A stretch of DNA of 64,000 nt, taken from Puccinellia tenuiflora. Lineage: Eukaryota; Streptophyta; Magnoliopsida; Poales; Poaceae. Numbering within the stretch: the stretch's first letter is position 1; each line of letters opens with the position of its first letter. Below, piece by piece: positions 43,785 to 53,047 of this stretch. A program made the position numbers and the translations under genes. The notes below the pieces were generated by a model. That model saw only the letters and a program-made list of their open reading frames with translations, was not told the DNA's origin and did not search any database. The stretch lies in the NCBI GenBank assembly GCA_012064385.1, contig QRDG01000414.1, positions 434,001 to 498,000 of the forward strand, read 5' to 3'.

Positions 43785-46277
43785 TCATTGCTTGGATTTA
43801 GGTCCCCATTTTTCAATGGGTCCTATTTTGTTAGCAACAAGGGTCTTAGGAACCCAAATAGAACGAGCAATGGGTACATTTCTAGGACCAACAAACTTAG
43901 CATAGACATCCCCATAATAGTCAACAAAGATAATGTAGTGAGGGTTAGTTTTTCCCGCAAAGTCATCACTAATGGTTTTGCCCCTTGTGGCACCACCATT
44001 AGCAATGTTGACCTTCTTCTTTGCTTGAGGAGAACTAGGAATGTTGGCCTTCTTAGCTTGTGGGGTCTTCTTTGTTTGAGGAGTTCTAGCATCCTTCATG
44101 AAGCTTTCCTTCTCCTTTTCTTCCTCCACAAACCCAAGACCAACTCTCCCCTTTTGTGAAGTGACAAAAGGTTTCTTACCTAGGGAGATGGCCTTAGCAA
44201 GATTGATCTTCAACCTAGCATTTTCCTCAATGATATTTGCATGATCACAAGTAATAGAAGTGGAGGAACTAGGCATATCATTGTTAGGCGGTTGAGCTTG
44301 AAGTTGTTCATACGACTTGGTGAGGGTAGAGTGCTCACTCTCCAAAGCTTTGTAGGCCTTGGAGAGCTTCTCTAGCTCCTTGGTTAGTCTAGAATGACCA
44401 ACACCAAGCTCGACCTTTTCTTTCTTACATGCTTTGTATTTAGCAATTGCATGGTCACGTTCTTTAATGAGTTTAGCAACAATAACATCATTAGATTCTT
44501 CTATGGATTCAAGTTGTTGCTCTAAAGAAACTCTAAGCTCATGTTCTTCTTCTAGATTGTCTTTTAAAGATGCAATTTCCATAGCATCCTCTCTTTCAAT
44601 CTTACCCTTGATCTCAAGCATTTCTTGAGCTTCACCATATTGACTCATAAGAGCCTCAACATGCTTCTTTGTTTCACCTTGCATGTTAGTGATAAAGTGA
44701 TCGAAAGCAACAATCTCCTCTTTGATTTTAAGACTAGTAGCATCATCCATAGAACTTATAGCCTTAGGAGATGAGGGAGGTGATACCTCGGTAGTCTTGG
44801 CCATGAAGCATCTTGCGGAGGAGTTGGAGACATTCTCATTGGGGGATTCAAATAGGGAAGGAGATGATGAAGAAGCAATAGCAATGGCGGCTACTTTATT
44901 TTTGGGTTCTTCTTCTTCTTCTTCTCCGGATGAGTACTCTTCTTGAGTAAGCAACACAATCCTTGGAGGCTTCTTGTTGATAGCATTCTTCTTGAAGAAA
45001 GGTTTCCTATGGGCGTCCTTAGACTTGTCCTTTCGAACAAGCTTCCCTCCATGGTGTTCTCTATTCTCAAATGTACAATCGGCCACAAAGTGATATTTGT
45101 CTTGACAATTGTAGCAAGAACGAACCCTTTGTCCACCCTCCTTCCTTCCAACGGTCTTGTTGACAAAATCCCTTGCCTTGGACGGGCTCTTCCAAAAGAC
45201 TTTGGAGGTGAGAGCCGAGTAATCCTTGAGAGTGTCTTCAAGTTCTTTGGGATCCCAATGTGACACATCTTCTTGAGTCTCACCATCATTGTCTTGCACC
45301 ACAACCTTAGCCTTCAAAGCAAGTGAAGATCCTCTATGCATTCCAATGGCTCGGGCTCGAGCATCTTCGGCGTTCTTAGCGGCCACCTTGTATGCCACCA
45401 TCTCTTGCATGACCTCATTAGATGACATGAGGTGATAGTTGTGTCTTCCTTGGAGACTCTTCAAATCAGTAGATTCAAACGGCCAAAGGGCACTCACATA
45501 CTTCCTCTTTATCCAAGCATCATCCACATAGGTTGCACCAAGGGCTCGAAATTGAGTGGCAAGGGTCTTGAGCCTTCGATACATTTCTTCATGGTCTTCA
45601 CCTTCTATCATGAAAAAGCCCTCGGCTTGGTTGGTCAAAGCTTCAAACCTATTCCTTTGCATGCTCTCATTACCAACAAACTCTTTAGTGAGAATATCCC
45701 ATGCTTCTTTGGCGGTGGTGGCAAGCTCGATGAGAGACATGTGCTTTTCTCCCACGGCGGTGTGAATGATGTTGAGAGCCAAGTCATTGAGTTGAGAATC
45801 CACGGCTTCTCTTCTTGTCATGTTGTTTGGATCGACGGCCTTGAACCCAACTTCAATGATTCTCCATAGTTCACTAGAAGAGCCCTTGACATGAGATTTC
45901 ATCATAAATTGCCAATTAGTAAAACAAGATGGATTAAGCTTAGGTGGATCACCCCTATTGTTTATATGATAATGTGGCATAGGGAGGTCGGCCGAGTATG
46001 CGAATGGAACCGCATTATACCCCGGCCTCCCACCATCAATTTTAGGAGGGGATTCATTAGTGCATTGTTCGCCCTCCCCAACATGTGCGGCGGAAGCATT
46101 AGCCTCTAGGGATGATGTAGCGGGTGGCATGTTAGCCTTCATGAGTTCCCTCATCATAGCACGAAACTCCTCCATTTGAGTGTTCATGGATGATTTCAAG
46201 CTTGTTTCCAAACTCTTGAGATCATCCATGGTCACCGGAGGGGTGCTACCACCCGACACACCATCGCCGTCACCCAT
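43785..46277 (-). CDS. gag: SIRE-type copia Gag polyprotein
   Basis: A single 830-residue frame. Residues about 85-330 are the gag-polypeptide/UBN2 capsid region (PKLNPSCFTNWQFMMKSHV, AKEAWDILTKEFVGNESMQ, NRFEALTNQAEGFFMIEGE). A zinc knuckle CYNCQDKYHFVADC (C-X2-C-X4-H-X4-C) sits near residue 395, with Tyr where Gly usually precedes the His. The C-terminal half is a long coiled-coil-like, Glu/Lys-rich stretch, a known feature of SIRE Gag. The ATG lies 50 bases downstream of the primer-binding site. Gag stops just before the protease, which is in another frame after TTCTTGTAG, so Pol needs a frameshift or splice. Gag would form the cytoplasmic virus-like particle. The frame is complete. Confidence 0.85.
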   Translation of the reverse strand: MGDGDGVSGGSTPPVTMDDLKSLETSLKSSMNTQMEEFRAMMRELMKANMPPATSSLEANASAAHVGEGEQCTNESPPKIDGGRPGYNAVPFAYSADLPMPHYHINNRGDPPKLNPSCFTNWQFMMKSHVKGSSSELWRIIEVGFKAVDPNNMTRREAVDSQLNDLALNIIHTAVGEKHMSLIELATTAKEAWDILTKEFVGNESMQRNRFEALTNQAEGFFMIEGEDHEEMYRRLKTLATQFRALGATYVDDAWIKRKYVSALWPFESTDLKSLQGRHNYHLMSSNEVMQEMVAYKVAAKNAEDARARAIGMHRGSSLALKAKVVVQDNDGETQEDVSHWDPKELEDTLKDYSALTSKVFWKSPSKARDFVNKTVGRKEGGQRVRSCYNCQDKYHFVADCTFENREHHGGKLVRKDKSKDAHRKPFFKKNAINKKPPRIVLLTQEEYSSGEEEEEEPKNKVAAIAIASSSSPSLFESPNENVSNSSARCFMAKTTEVSPPSSPKAISSMDDATSLKIKEEIVAFDHFITNMQGETKKHVEALMSQYGEAQEMLEIKGKIEREDAMEIASLKDNLEEEHELRVSLEQQLESIEESNDVIVAKLIKERDHAIAKYKACKKEKVELGVGHSRLTKELEKLSKAYKALESEHSTLTKSYEQLQAQPPNNDMPSSSTSITCDHANIIEENARLKINLAKAISLGKKPFVTSQKGRVGLGFVEEEKEKESFMKDARTPQTKKTPQAKKANIPSSPQAKKKVNIANGGATRGKTISDDFAGKTNPHYIIFVDYYGDVYAKFVGPRNVPIARSIWVPKTLVANKIGPIEKWGPKSKQ

Positions 46278-46314
46278 ACTCTCTTAGGCGGTTAAACCTA
46301 ATTTAAGAGCCAAG

Positions 46315-46327
46315 GCTCTGATACCAA
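46315..46327 (-). promoter_or_regulatory. Primer-binding site of the full SIRE copy
   Basis: TTGGTATCAGAGC on the minus strand, one base from LTR C, complementary to the 3' end of initiator tRNA-Met. It fixes LTR C as the 5' LTR. Confidence 0.9.
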
Positions 46328-46328
46328 T

Positions 46329-47921
46329 TGAAAGGATCGTATGGGGCACCTAGAGGGGGGGGGGTGAATAGGTGCTACACCAATTTTTAATTCTTTTTCA
46401 AATTAAAGCTCAACACAAAGGTAAATTATCTAGATATGCAACTACGATGAATTTACCTATATGAGGAGCAAACTAAACAACTAGGCAATTAACGATACGA
46501 GTAAAAGCTACAAAGGGAAAGAGGTAACCGAAAGGAGAAGCACGCGGAGACAAGGGTGTATTCCCGAGTTCCTCCTTGTTAAGGGAGTACGTCTCGTTGG
46601 AGGGGTGTGAGTTCGCCACAAAGGCCTACTCAACGCCACGAAGGCCTCACCCTATTCTCCGATGAACTTTGCCACAAAGGCTTGGTTGACCTTCCACTAT
46701 CGGAGTCCTTCGAGGCGGAAACCGGAGCCTTTACAATGTTTTTGGGGCACACACCCACAACTTAATTGGGGGCTCCCAAATCCACGAATCTGTCACAATT
46801 ACAACAAGAAATGAGCACAAGAATCTTGGGTAACACAAAGCTAACCCTAGAAGAGAAATCCCTCAAGAGAAAGAGGGGGAAATGAAAAATTGCTCGGTGA
46901 AGATGTAGATCAGGGCCTCCTCCTTCAATCCTCCAAGAATCAAAGCATTTGGTTGGAGGAGTTGAGAGATCTTGCAATTATGAGCTTTTGCGTTTAATGA
47001 AGAGAGAGAGTGCAAGAGCTAAGGAGCTGGAGGTAGGTGGAGGGGTATTTATACCCCTCCAGGATTTCTAATCGTTGCAGGAATCGGGAGGCCAGAAATT
47101 CCGGGTTAAAGGGCCGGAAATTCCGGCCGGCGGCCGGAACTTCCGGTCATAACACCGGAACTTCCGGTGGGCAGGAAATCTCCGGGGAGAATTTCCGCCC
47201 ACAACCTCCGGGACCCCTCCAGAGAGGGTTCCCCTAAATGACTTAGTCGAAAACCCACGGAAAATTCCAGGGGGCCGGAACTTCCGGCCAGCAGGCCGGA
47301 ATTTCCGCCCCACCGGAAATTTCCGGGGGGAACTTCCGGATTAAAGTTCCGGGATCCCTCCAGAGAGGGATCCAAAAATGACTTAGCCATATTTCCGCCC
47401 GAAATTTCCACGGGCCGGAACTTCCGGCCTGGAGGCCGGAATTTGCGCCCCACCGGAAATTTCCGGGGGGAACTTCCGGAGGAAGTTCCGGGACCCCTCC
47501 AGAGAGGGATCCCAAATATGACTTAGTCGTTTTTCCACCCGAAATTTCCACGGGCCGGAACTTCCGGCCTGAAGGCCGGAATTTCCGCCCCACCGGAATT
47601 TTCTGGGGGAACTTCCGGGGAGAAGTTCCGGGACCCCTCCAGAGAGGGATCCCAAAAGGACTTAGTCGTTTTCGCGCTGGGGCCGGAACTTCCGCCCGTA
47701 GGCCGGAATTTCCGCCCCCCGGAAATTCCGCCTAGAGGGCCGGAACTTCCGGTCCTGAAACAACAGAAACCCATTTCTCTTCTTCGTCGTTGATCTTTAC
47801 TACGATCTTTTCACCGATTGGGTCTAACCACCTAAAAAACCTGTCAACACACTTAACCAAATATGATTAGCCCATAATGTGTGTTGTCATTAAATCACCA
47901 AAACTAAGAGATTATCTTTCA
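46329..47921 (-). repeat. LTR C (5' LTR of the full SIRE copy, 1593 bp)
   Basis: Begins TGAAAGGATCGTATGGGGC and ends ATTATCTTTCA, directly joined to CACTA-2 DNA. TATAAATA (minus) at 47046-47053 marks the promoter. The U3 part lies upstream of it, at higher coordinates. Confidence 0.88.
47090..47760. repeat. ~140-bp U3 repeats made of CCGGAA/TTCCGG palindromes
   Basis: Units marked by CCGGGACCCCTCCAGAGAGGG start at 47205, 47346, 47485 and 47625. Each unit contains facing words such as GGCCGGAACTTCCGGCC and GGCCGGAATTTCCGCCCC. Equivalent arrays lie at 37500-38150 (four units) and 32690-33080 (two units). The same palindromic words recur in the intron of the post-pol ORF (35168-35290, 39303-39400). 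The location is upstream of the TATA box in transcription sense. Confidence 0.85.
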
Positions 47922-48086
47922 GCATCCACGCCTGGCTGCGCCATAGAAATGTGTGATTCTGTGGCACATCCCTGCCTGCGTGCACCACAGAAAAGTTATA
48001 TTCTGTGGCGCATCCTCTGTAGAGATGCGCCACAGAATTAGGTGGCCTAAAACTTTAAAACACGGTGCTGCTGTTTCATGACACCA

Positions 48087-48165
48087 ACACCTATATAGCC
48101 CAGTGGTTTGCAAGATGAAACTTGGGACAGCCAGGTTCGAATCCTGGCTGTCTCAATTTTTTTTA
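48087..48165 (+). other. tRNA-like sequence followed by a T run
   Basis: TAGCCCAGTGGTTTG resembles an A box, and CCAGGTTCGAATCCTGG is a perfect 5-bp T-arm with B box GGTTCGAATCC. A run of eight T follows (Pol III stop). An acceptor stem does not form, so it is a tRNA pseudogene or SINE-like head rather than a working tRNA. Confidence 0.5.
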
Positions 48166-48166
48166 A

Positions 48167-48420
48167 AAGAAATAAATTTTTGGTTAAATTTAAAGAAAGA
48201 ACACACACATATTTGTTATTCTTTTTAAAGATATTTTTTCTTTAAAAAAATAAATTTTTGGTTAAATTTAAAGAAAGAACACACATATTTGTTATTCTTA
48301 AAAAAAAAGAATAGACACCTTTAGTAGGTAGAATAATTGTCTCACACATACACACAATATATATGCTTGTCTCACACATATACACACAATATATATGCTT
48401 GTCTCACACATACACACAAA
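48167..48420. repeat. Two tandem repeats in the CACTA-2 left arm
   Basis: A ~78-bp AT-rich unit (AAATAAATTTTTGGTTAAAT ... TTTGTTATTCTT) occurs twice at 48167-48303. A ~30-bp unit (TTGTCTCACACATACACACA) occurs three times at 48340-48420. Confidence 0.75.
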
Positions 48421-48580
48421 TTAATACACAAAAAAGTCTTATTCGTCCCGGCGGCCGGTTCGGAGCTAGCTTCTCTTCTTTCCCTTCTTCGCGGTTGAAT
48501 ACTTTAGGCCGGGCACCTTGAGATTTCTTCGCGTGAACGGACAACCTTTAGTAGGTAGGGAGGTCTTCCTTCTTTATTTG

Positions 48581-51500
48581 CTAGTAGTAGGCATCAAAGT
48601 ACTTGTTGAATTCCTCCTCGATCTTCGGATCGCCGTTCTTGTCCAAGTCTTCCTTGTTGGCGTCTCCTTCCATTCCGATGATGCTCCTCTTGCCCCTCCT
48701 CACGACAACACGGCTAGGCTTTGACGGGTCGGTAATGAAGAAGCATTGCTCGACTTGGCTAGCGAGTACCCATGGCTCATTTTTCGCGGAGGCGTTCTTC
48801 GATTTGGCACCGGGTATTACCATGGTGGTGACATACCGGTCTTCTTTGACGACGTCCTTGGCCCATGTCACACGGAACATTGGCACCAACTGTCCACAGT
48901 AGTTGAGCTCCCATATCTCCTCGATCCTTCCGAAGAATCTTTTCTTGACAGTAGCCTCGTCATCGCCGTAGGATAGCATAGTTACTCCTGAGTTTTGATA
49001 TTCGCTATTCCTGTCCTTTTCCTCGGTGCAGAATCTGTAACCGCTGATGTCGTACGTCTGATATGTCTTTACGTTGTGCCCGGGGCCCTGTGATAAGGAG
49101 AATATGAGTTTTGCATCTTCCGTAGCTGGCGGTATGCTCTCTGCTTGAACCAGTTGCCTTTTCTTGAACCAACGCGTGAAGCTGGAGTTGTGCTCTCTGG
49201 TTACGTCTCCCTTCTTCCTCGGCCGGCCCAGGTCAATGTAATTCTGCTCGATTAAGCTTTTGTGCTCTTCCACCCAAGGTTCGATCAATTGTAAGTGTTG
49301 TAGCGTGACCCGGTGAGCCCTGTCGAAGTCGTCTTGTCGACCATGAATGCCGATATGGAGTGAGCAGTAGCCCTCGCGGTGACCAAATCCCTCGAGCCTG
49401 CCGAGGTGCGTCCTGGTTGGCAGACCAACATCCTGGTTCTCGGTGCTCAGATAATTCTGGCAGAAGGAGATGCACTCGTAGGTTAGGAAGCCCTTGGCCA
49501 TGCTTGCGTCTGGACGGGACCTGTTGCGAACGTATCGTTTCATGACACCGTTCTGCCTTTCGAACGACATCATGTAGTGCAGGAACGTCGGCCCGAGCTG
49601 CCTGATGTCATCAACGACATGGAGAAGGAGATGCATGCAGATATTGAAGAATGCGGGCGGGAAGTAAATCTTGAGCTCGCATAGTATCACCATGATTTCT
49701 TCCTGTAGCCTGTGGAGCTGCCTCACGCCGATCGACTTCCTGTTGATGACGTCGAAAAAGTTGCAAAGGCCAAGCAACGTATCACGGACATGCTTGTCCA
49801 TTAGCCCTCGGATCGCAACGGGGAGTATCTACGTCATCAGCACGTGACAGTCGTGAGACTTCATCCCGCTGAACCTCTTCTTCGTTGCGTCCAGATAAAG
49901 CTTATCTTCCCCGCGTAACCGTGAGGAAATTTGACTCCTAGGAGGCACCTGAAAAACTTCTCGAGCTCCTCTGGACTCATAGTGAAGCAGGCAGCGGGAA
50001 GCACCACCGCGTTCTTCTTTACCCTTTTGTGGCGACCTTGAGTCCCTTCCATCTGATCATCATAATCATCGTCGTCATCACTATCGGGTGGCTAAAGATC
50101 TTTCCTTATGCCAAGCCATTTCAGATTGTATCTTGCTTTCGTCCCATCCTTGGTCCTATCGGACATGTTGCAAAGAGTGCCAAGCAGACTCTCGGTAACG
50201 TTCTTGGTAATGTGCATTACATCGAGGCTATGGGGCATGTGGAGTACCTTCCAGTACTCCAAGTCGTGGAAAACAGACCTCGCTTTCCATACACCCAGCA
50301 GGGGGTCTACCCTCGGTCGCTTCTTTCCTGGCGCAGGGCACTCCTCCCAATTTTTCAAAAGCTCGTCGATTTCTTCGCCGCTCCTCGGGCACGGGGCTCT
50401 TTCGAGCTCGTCTTTACCATTGAACAAATCACCGCGTTTCCTCCACGGGTGATCCATGCGAAGCCACCTTCGAGCCCCTGGGAACACGGTTTTCGAAGAC
50501 CCGGGATCCCATGGTAGCTGGAGATGCGGGGTCTCATCCATGCACCTGACACATGCGCAGAATCCATGGCCTACCTGGGCCGATACATATGAGCAACCAG
50601 GATAGTCCTGCACTGTCGTGAGCAACGCGGCTCTCATATCGAAATAATCTCCAGTGTAGGCGTCCCACGTACGGACTGGCGTCTCTCACAACCTGGCTAA
50701 CTCCTCTTTCAACAGCGCGAGATACAGATGTATGTCGGTACCTGGTTGTTTCGGCCCCTGAATGAGAATACTCATGTGTATGTACCTTTGCTTCGTGCAC
50801 AGCCACGGGGGAAGGTTGTAAGGCCATACAAACACGGGCCAGGTGCTATGCGTGCTACTCTGGTTGCCGAACGGATTGAGTCCATCGGTGCTCATACCCA
50901 GCCTGACGTTCCTTGCGTCGCGCCCGAAATCTTCGAAGGCCATGTCCAATGCTTCCCACTGGCAAGCGTCTGAAGGGTGTGTCAGGATCACGCCCTTCTC
51001 CGGATCTTCTTCGGGCTTCTCCCTTTTCGCATGCCATTGCATGAGCTTTGCTTCCTTAGGGTCCACGAAATACCGCTGTAGACGGGGAATGAGAGGAAAG
51101 TACCATACCACTTTTCGAGGAACATTCTTGTTCCCACTCTTGTACCGTCCCTGGCCGCACACCGGACATGTGGTTCTGTCCTTGTACACGCCCCGATAAA
51201 TTGCGCAATCATTGATGCAGGCATGGTATCTCTCGTACGGTAGGTCAAGAGGGCACACGACTTTCTTGGCCTCCTCGATACTTCTTGGCAATGTGTTCCC
51301 CTCGGGAAGACGATCGTACCAGAATATCAGGTGCTTACTGAAGCTGACGTCGGTCCATCTGTTTTCCTCCTTCATCTGTAGAGCATCAAGCGTTACATGC
51401 AAGCGCGTATCCTGGGGCCGGCAATCACGATACAACGGAGTCATCACGTCTTTCTTCATTTGCTCCAGCTTGGCTTTCTCTCTGGCTGCACCTCTGGCGT

Positions 51501-51912
51501 CGCTCGTCTCCTTGAGTAGGAGTTCTTAAACATGAGGGTCCTGCAAGGCCGAAGTTAGCGAGGTCTGCGTGTCCGCGTCTTCTCCACCACCATCTACTCC
51601 TTCATCATGACCATGTCCGCCGGCATCTCCTTCGTCATGATGATCTTGTCCGCCGGCATCTCCTTCGTCATGATGATCTTGTCCGCCGGCATCTCCTTCA
51701 TCATGATAACCATGTCCGGGAGACTCTTCATCTTCTCGCCCGCCCTCGTCTTCATGCGCACCATTTGCTGTCGGCGCCTTGTTGAAGCCTATCCAGAAAC
51801 CGTGCCTGAGCAGGTGTTCCTCCAATTGTCCGGAATCAGGGTCGATCCAGCTCACGAGTTTGCATGTCCGCCTTCGCTTCTTCCTTGTATCTACCGATTT
51901 GACTGGAGCTCA
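48581..51912 (-). pseudogene. Tnp2-type CACTA transposase with three nonsense changes and a frameshift
   Basis: The N-terminal part (51526-51855) has WIDPDSGQLEEHLLRHGFWIG and an Asp/Gly/His repeat (DEGDAGGQDHH, three copies). After an intron-like gap the Tnp2 domain runs from 51459 to about 50095: WYDRLPEGNTLP, YHACINDCAIYRG, CPVCGQGRYK, MSTDGLNPFGNQSSTHSTWPV, then CVRCMDETPHLQLP, LDVMHITKNVTESLLGTL. The C-terminal blocks (50050-48581) match the DUF4218 and DUF4216 regions: FTMSPEELEKFFRCLLG, FFDVINRKSIGVRQLHRLQEE, FHSDVE-like acidic end and DAYY-stop. Stops lie at 50686-50688 (TGA, in place of expected Trp), 50092-50094 (TAG, expected Gln) and 49829-49831 (TAG, expected Gln). A one-base loss lies near 49905. 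The enzyme would cut and join element ends in the nucleus; this copy is dead. Confidence 0.85.
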
Positions 51913-52609
51913 TCTTGATGACCATGGTTGCTATATATAGATAAAGAAGAAATAAGAAACGAGAGTATGTTAAGTAGAACCGCAACATGCACACGCGCGC
52001 ACACACACACATGCATGGTCTCCAGAAAAATTTGGCATGACCTCTCCTAAATCTAGGACATATGGGTAGTGCAAAAATTTGCCGAAACGGAAGTTAATCG
52101 ACATTTCGGCAAACATCCATGCAGCACGCCGGCGCAAGAAACAACAAAAAATTTCTTCGCACATGCAAAAATTCATGCACACCACACAAGTTTCATGTAC
52201 AAGCATCGTCTCGCCATCATTCAAACCGCCCGTCGACAAGCGCTTCACCTACAACCATACACATCTCGGCCACACAAAACATGCATATGCATGTCCATCC
52301 AACTATACTCACCTAGTAGATTTGTCACCGAGACGTGACCGCGATCGATGAGAGAGAGTGTGCGGTGTTGGAGAGAAAAAGAGATGTATTTGGGAGAGGA
52401 GGAGAGTATATATGGAGCCTCCCCCGGCCCCCTCACCAATTACCTATCAAATAAAGTAGGTTTAACTACAAAGAATGGAGAAAAGTATGAGCAAAATGGG
52501 GTGGGAGGGAGGAGGAACACGAGCTGCTCTAGGTGGGAGGAGAGGGGAAGAAGAAGACAATGGGGGTGGTGAGTGGGGGGCTGCCCTTTTTGTAATTCTG
52601 GAAAGACAT

Positions 52610-53010
52610 TTTGTGGCGCATGGAACCATATGCGCCCCAGAAATGCATATTTCTGTGGCGCATCTTTCCCCATGCGCCACAGAAATACCTCCCCCCAATC
52701 ATTGGTGCCGGGGCCCACACATAATTCTGTGGCGCATGTGCCCAGATGCGCCACAGAAATGCAACTTTTTGTGGCGCATACAATTCCATGCCCCACAGAA
52801 AAGGTGTGGTAGGATGCCATCCAGCCGTTGGTGGTGGGGCCCACATGTTTTCTGTGGCGCATGGGCACCAGTGCGCCACAGAAAGTACCAATTTAGTGGC
52901 GCACGGGGCAGTCATGCGCCACAGAAATCCTCAGCTTTTTGTGGCGCATCCCCAAAGGTGCGCCACAGAATATTATCAGTGGCGCACGGCAGCTTTGGTG
53001 CGCCACAAAA
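52610..53010. repeat. Right subterminal repeats of CACTA-2
   Basis: About twenty copies of TGTGGCGCA and TGCGCCACA, usually as facing pairs with short loops. The unit differs from the TTTGCCGTGTG words of CACTA-1, so the two elements belong to different families. Confidence 0.85.
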
Positions 53011-53047
53011 ACACCTTCCACCTATAGCTAGTTTCCTAGTAGTGTAT

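Larger units (their letters stand above)
31969..47921 (-). mobile_element. SIRE/Maximus-type Ty1/copia complex with three LTRs
   Basis: Order on the plus strand: LTR A, a 3'-only internal region (33252-36751), LTR B, a full internal region (38311-46328), LTR C. All parts read leftward. The full copy has gag, protease, integrase, reverse transcriptase and RNase H, an extra ORF downstream of pol, a polypurine tract next to LTR B and a tRNA-Met primer site next to LTR C. An extra post-pol ORF, a long gag and the reverse transcriptase words FEMSMMGELKFFLGF place it in the SIRE (Opie/Ji-like) lineage. I find no clean TSD around either B-C or A-C. Confidence 0.85.
47922..53044 (-). mobile_element. 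CACTA-2, autonomous-type CACTA element with decayed transposase, left end missing
   Basis: The right end, inverted, is CACTACTAGGAAACTAGC (53044 inward). Both flanks of the coding region carry subterminal TTCTGTGGCGCA words and their inverses (47938-48040 and 52610-53010). The left CACTA terminus is absent: LTR C stops at 47921 and subterminal repeats begin at once. Coding sequence for a Tnp2-type transposase reads leftward. The three bases after the right end (TAT) cannot be matched without the left end. Confidence 0.85.

Noticed and set aside
43813..46109. Plus-strand ORFs opposite the SIRE gag
   Set aside because: Antisense shadows of the 830-codon gag frame.
36747..47926. A 5-bp TSD around the full SIRE copy
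   Set aside because: ATACC on the left and GCATC on the right do not match, so a simple insertion could not be supported.
48087..48157. A functional tRNA gene
   Set aside because: No acceptor stem and a poor anticodon arm; only the T-arm and box motifs are preserved.
52573..53027. Several plus-strand ORFs of 79-206 residues
   Set aside because: They read through the TGTGGCGCA subterminal repeats of CACTA-2 and repeat the same Cys/His-rich words; not genes.
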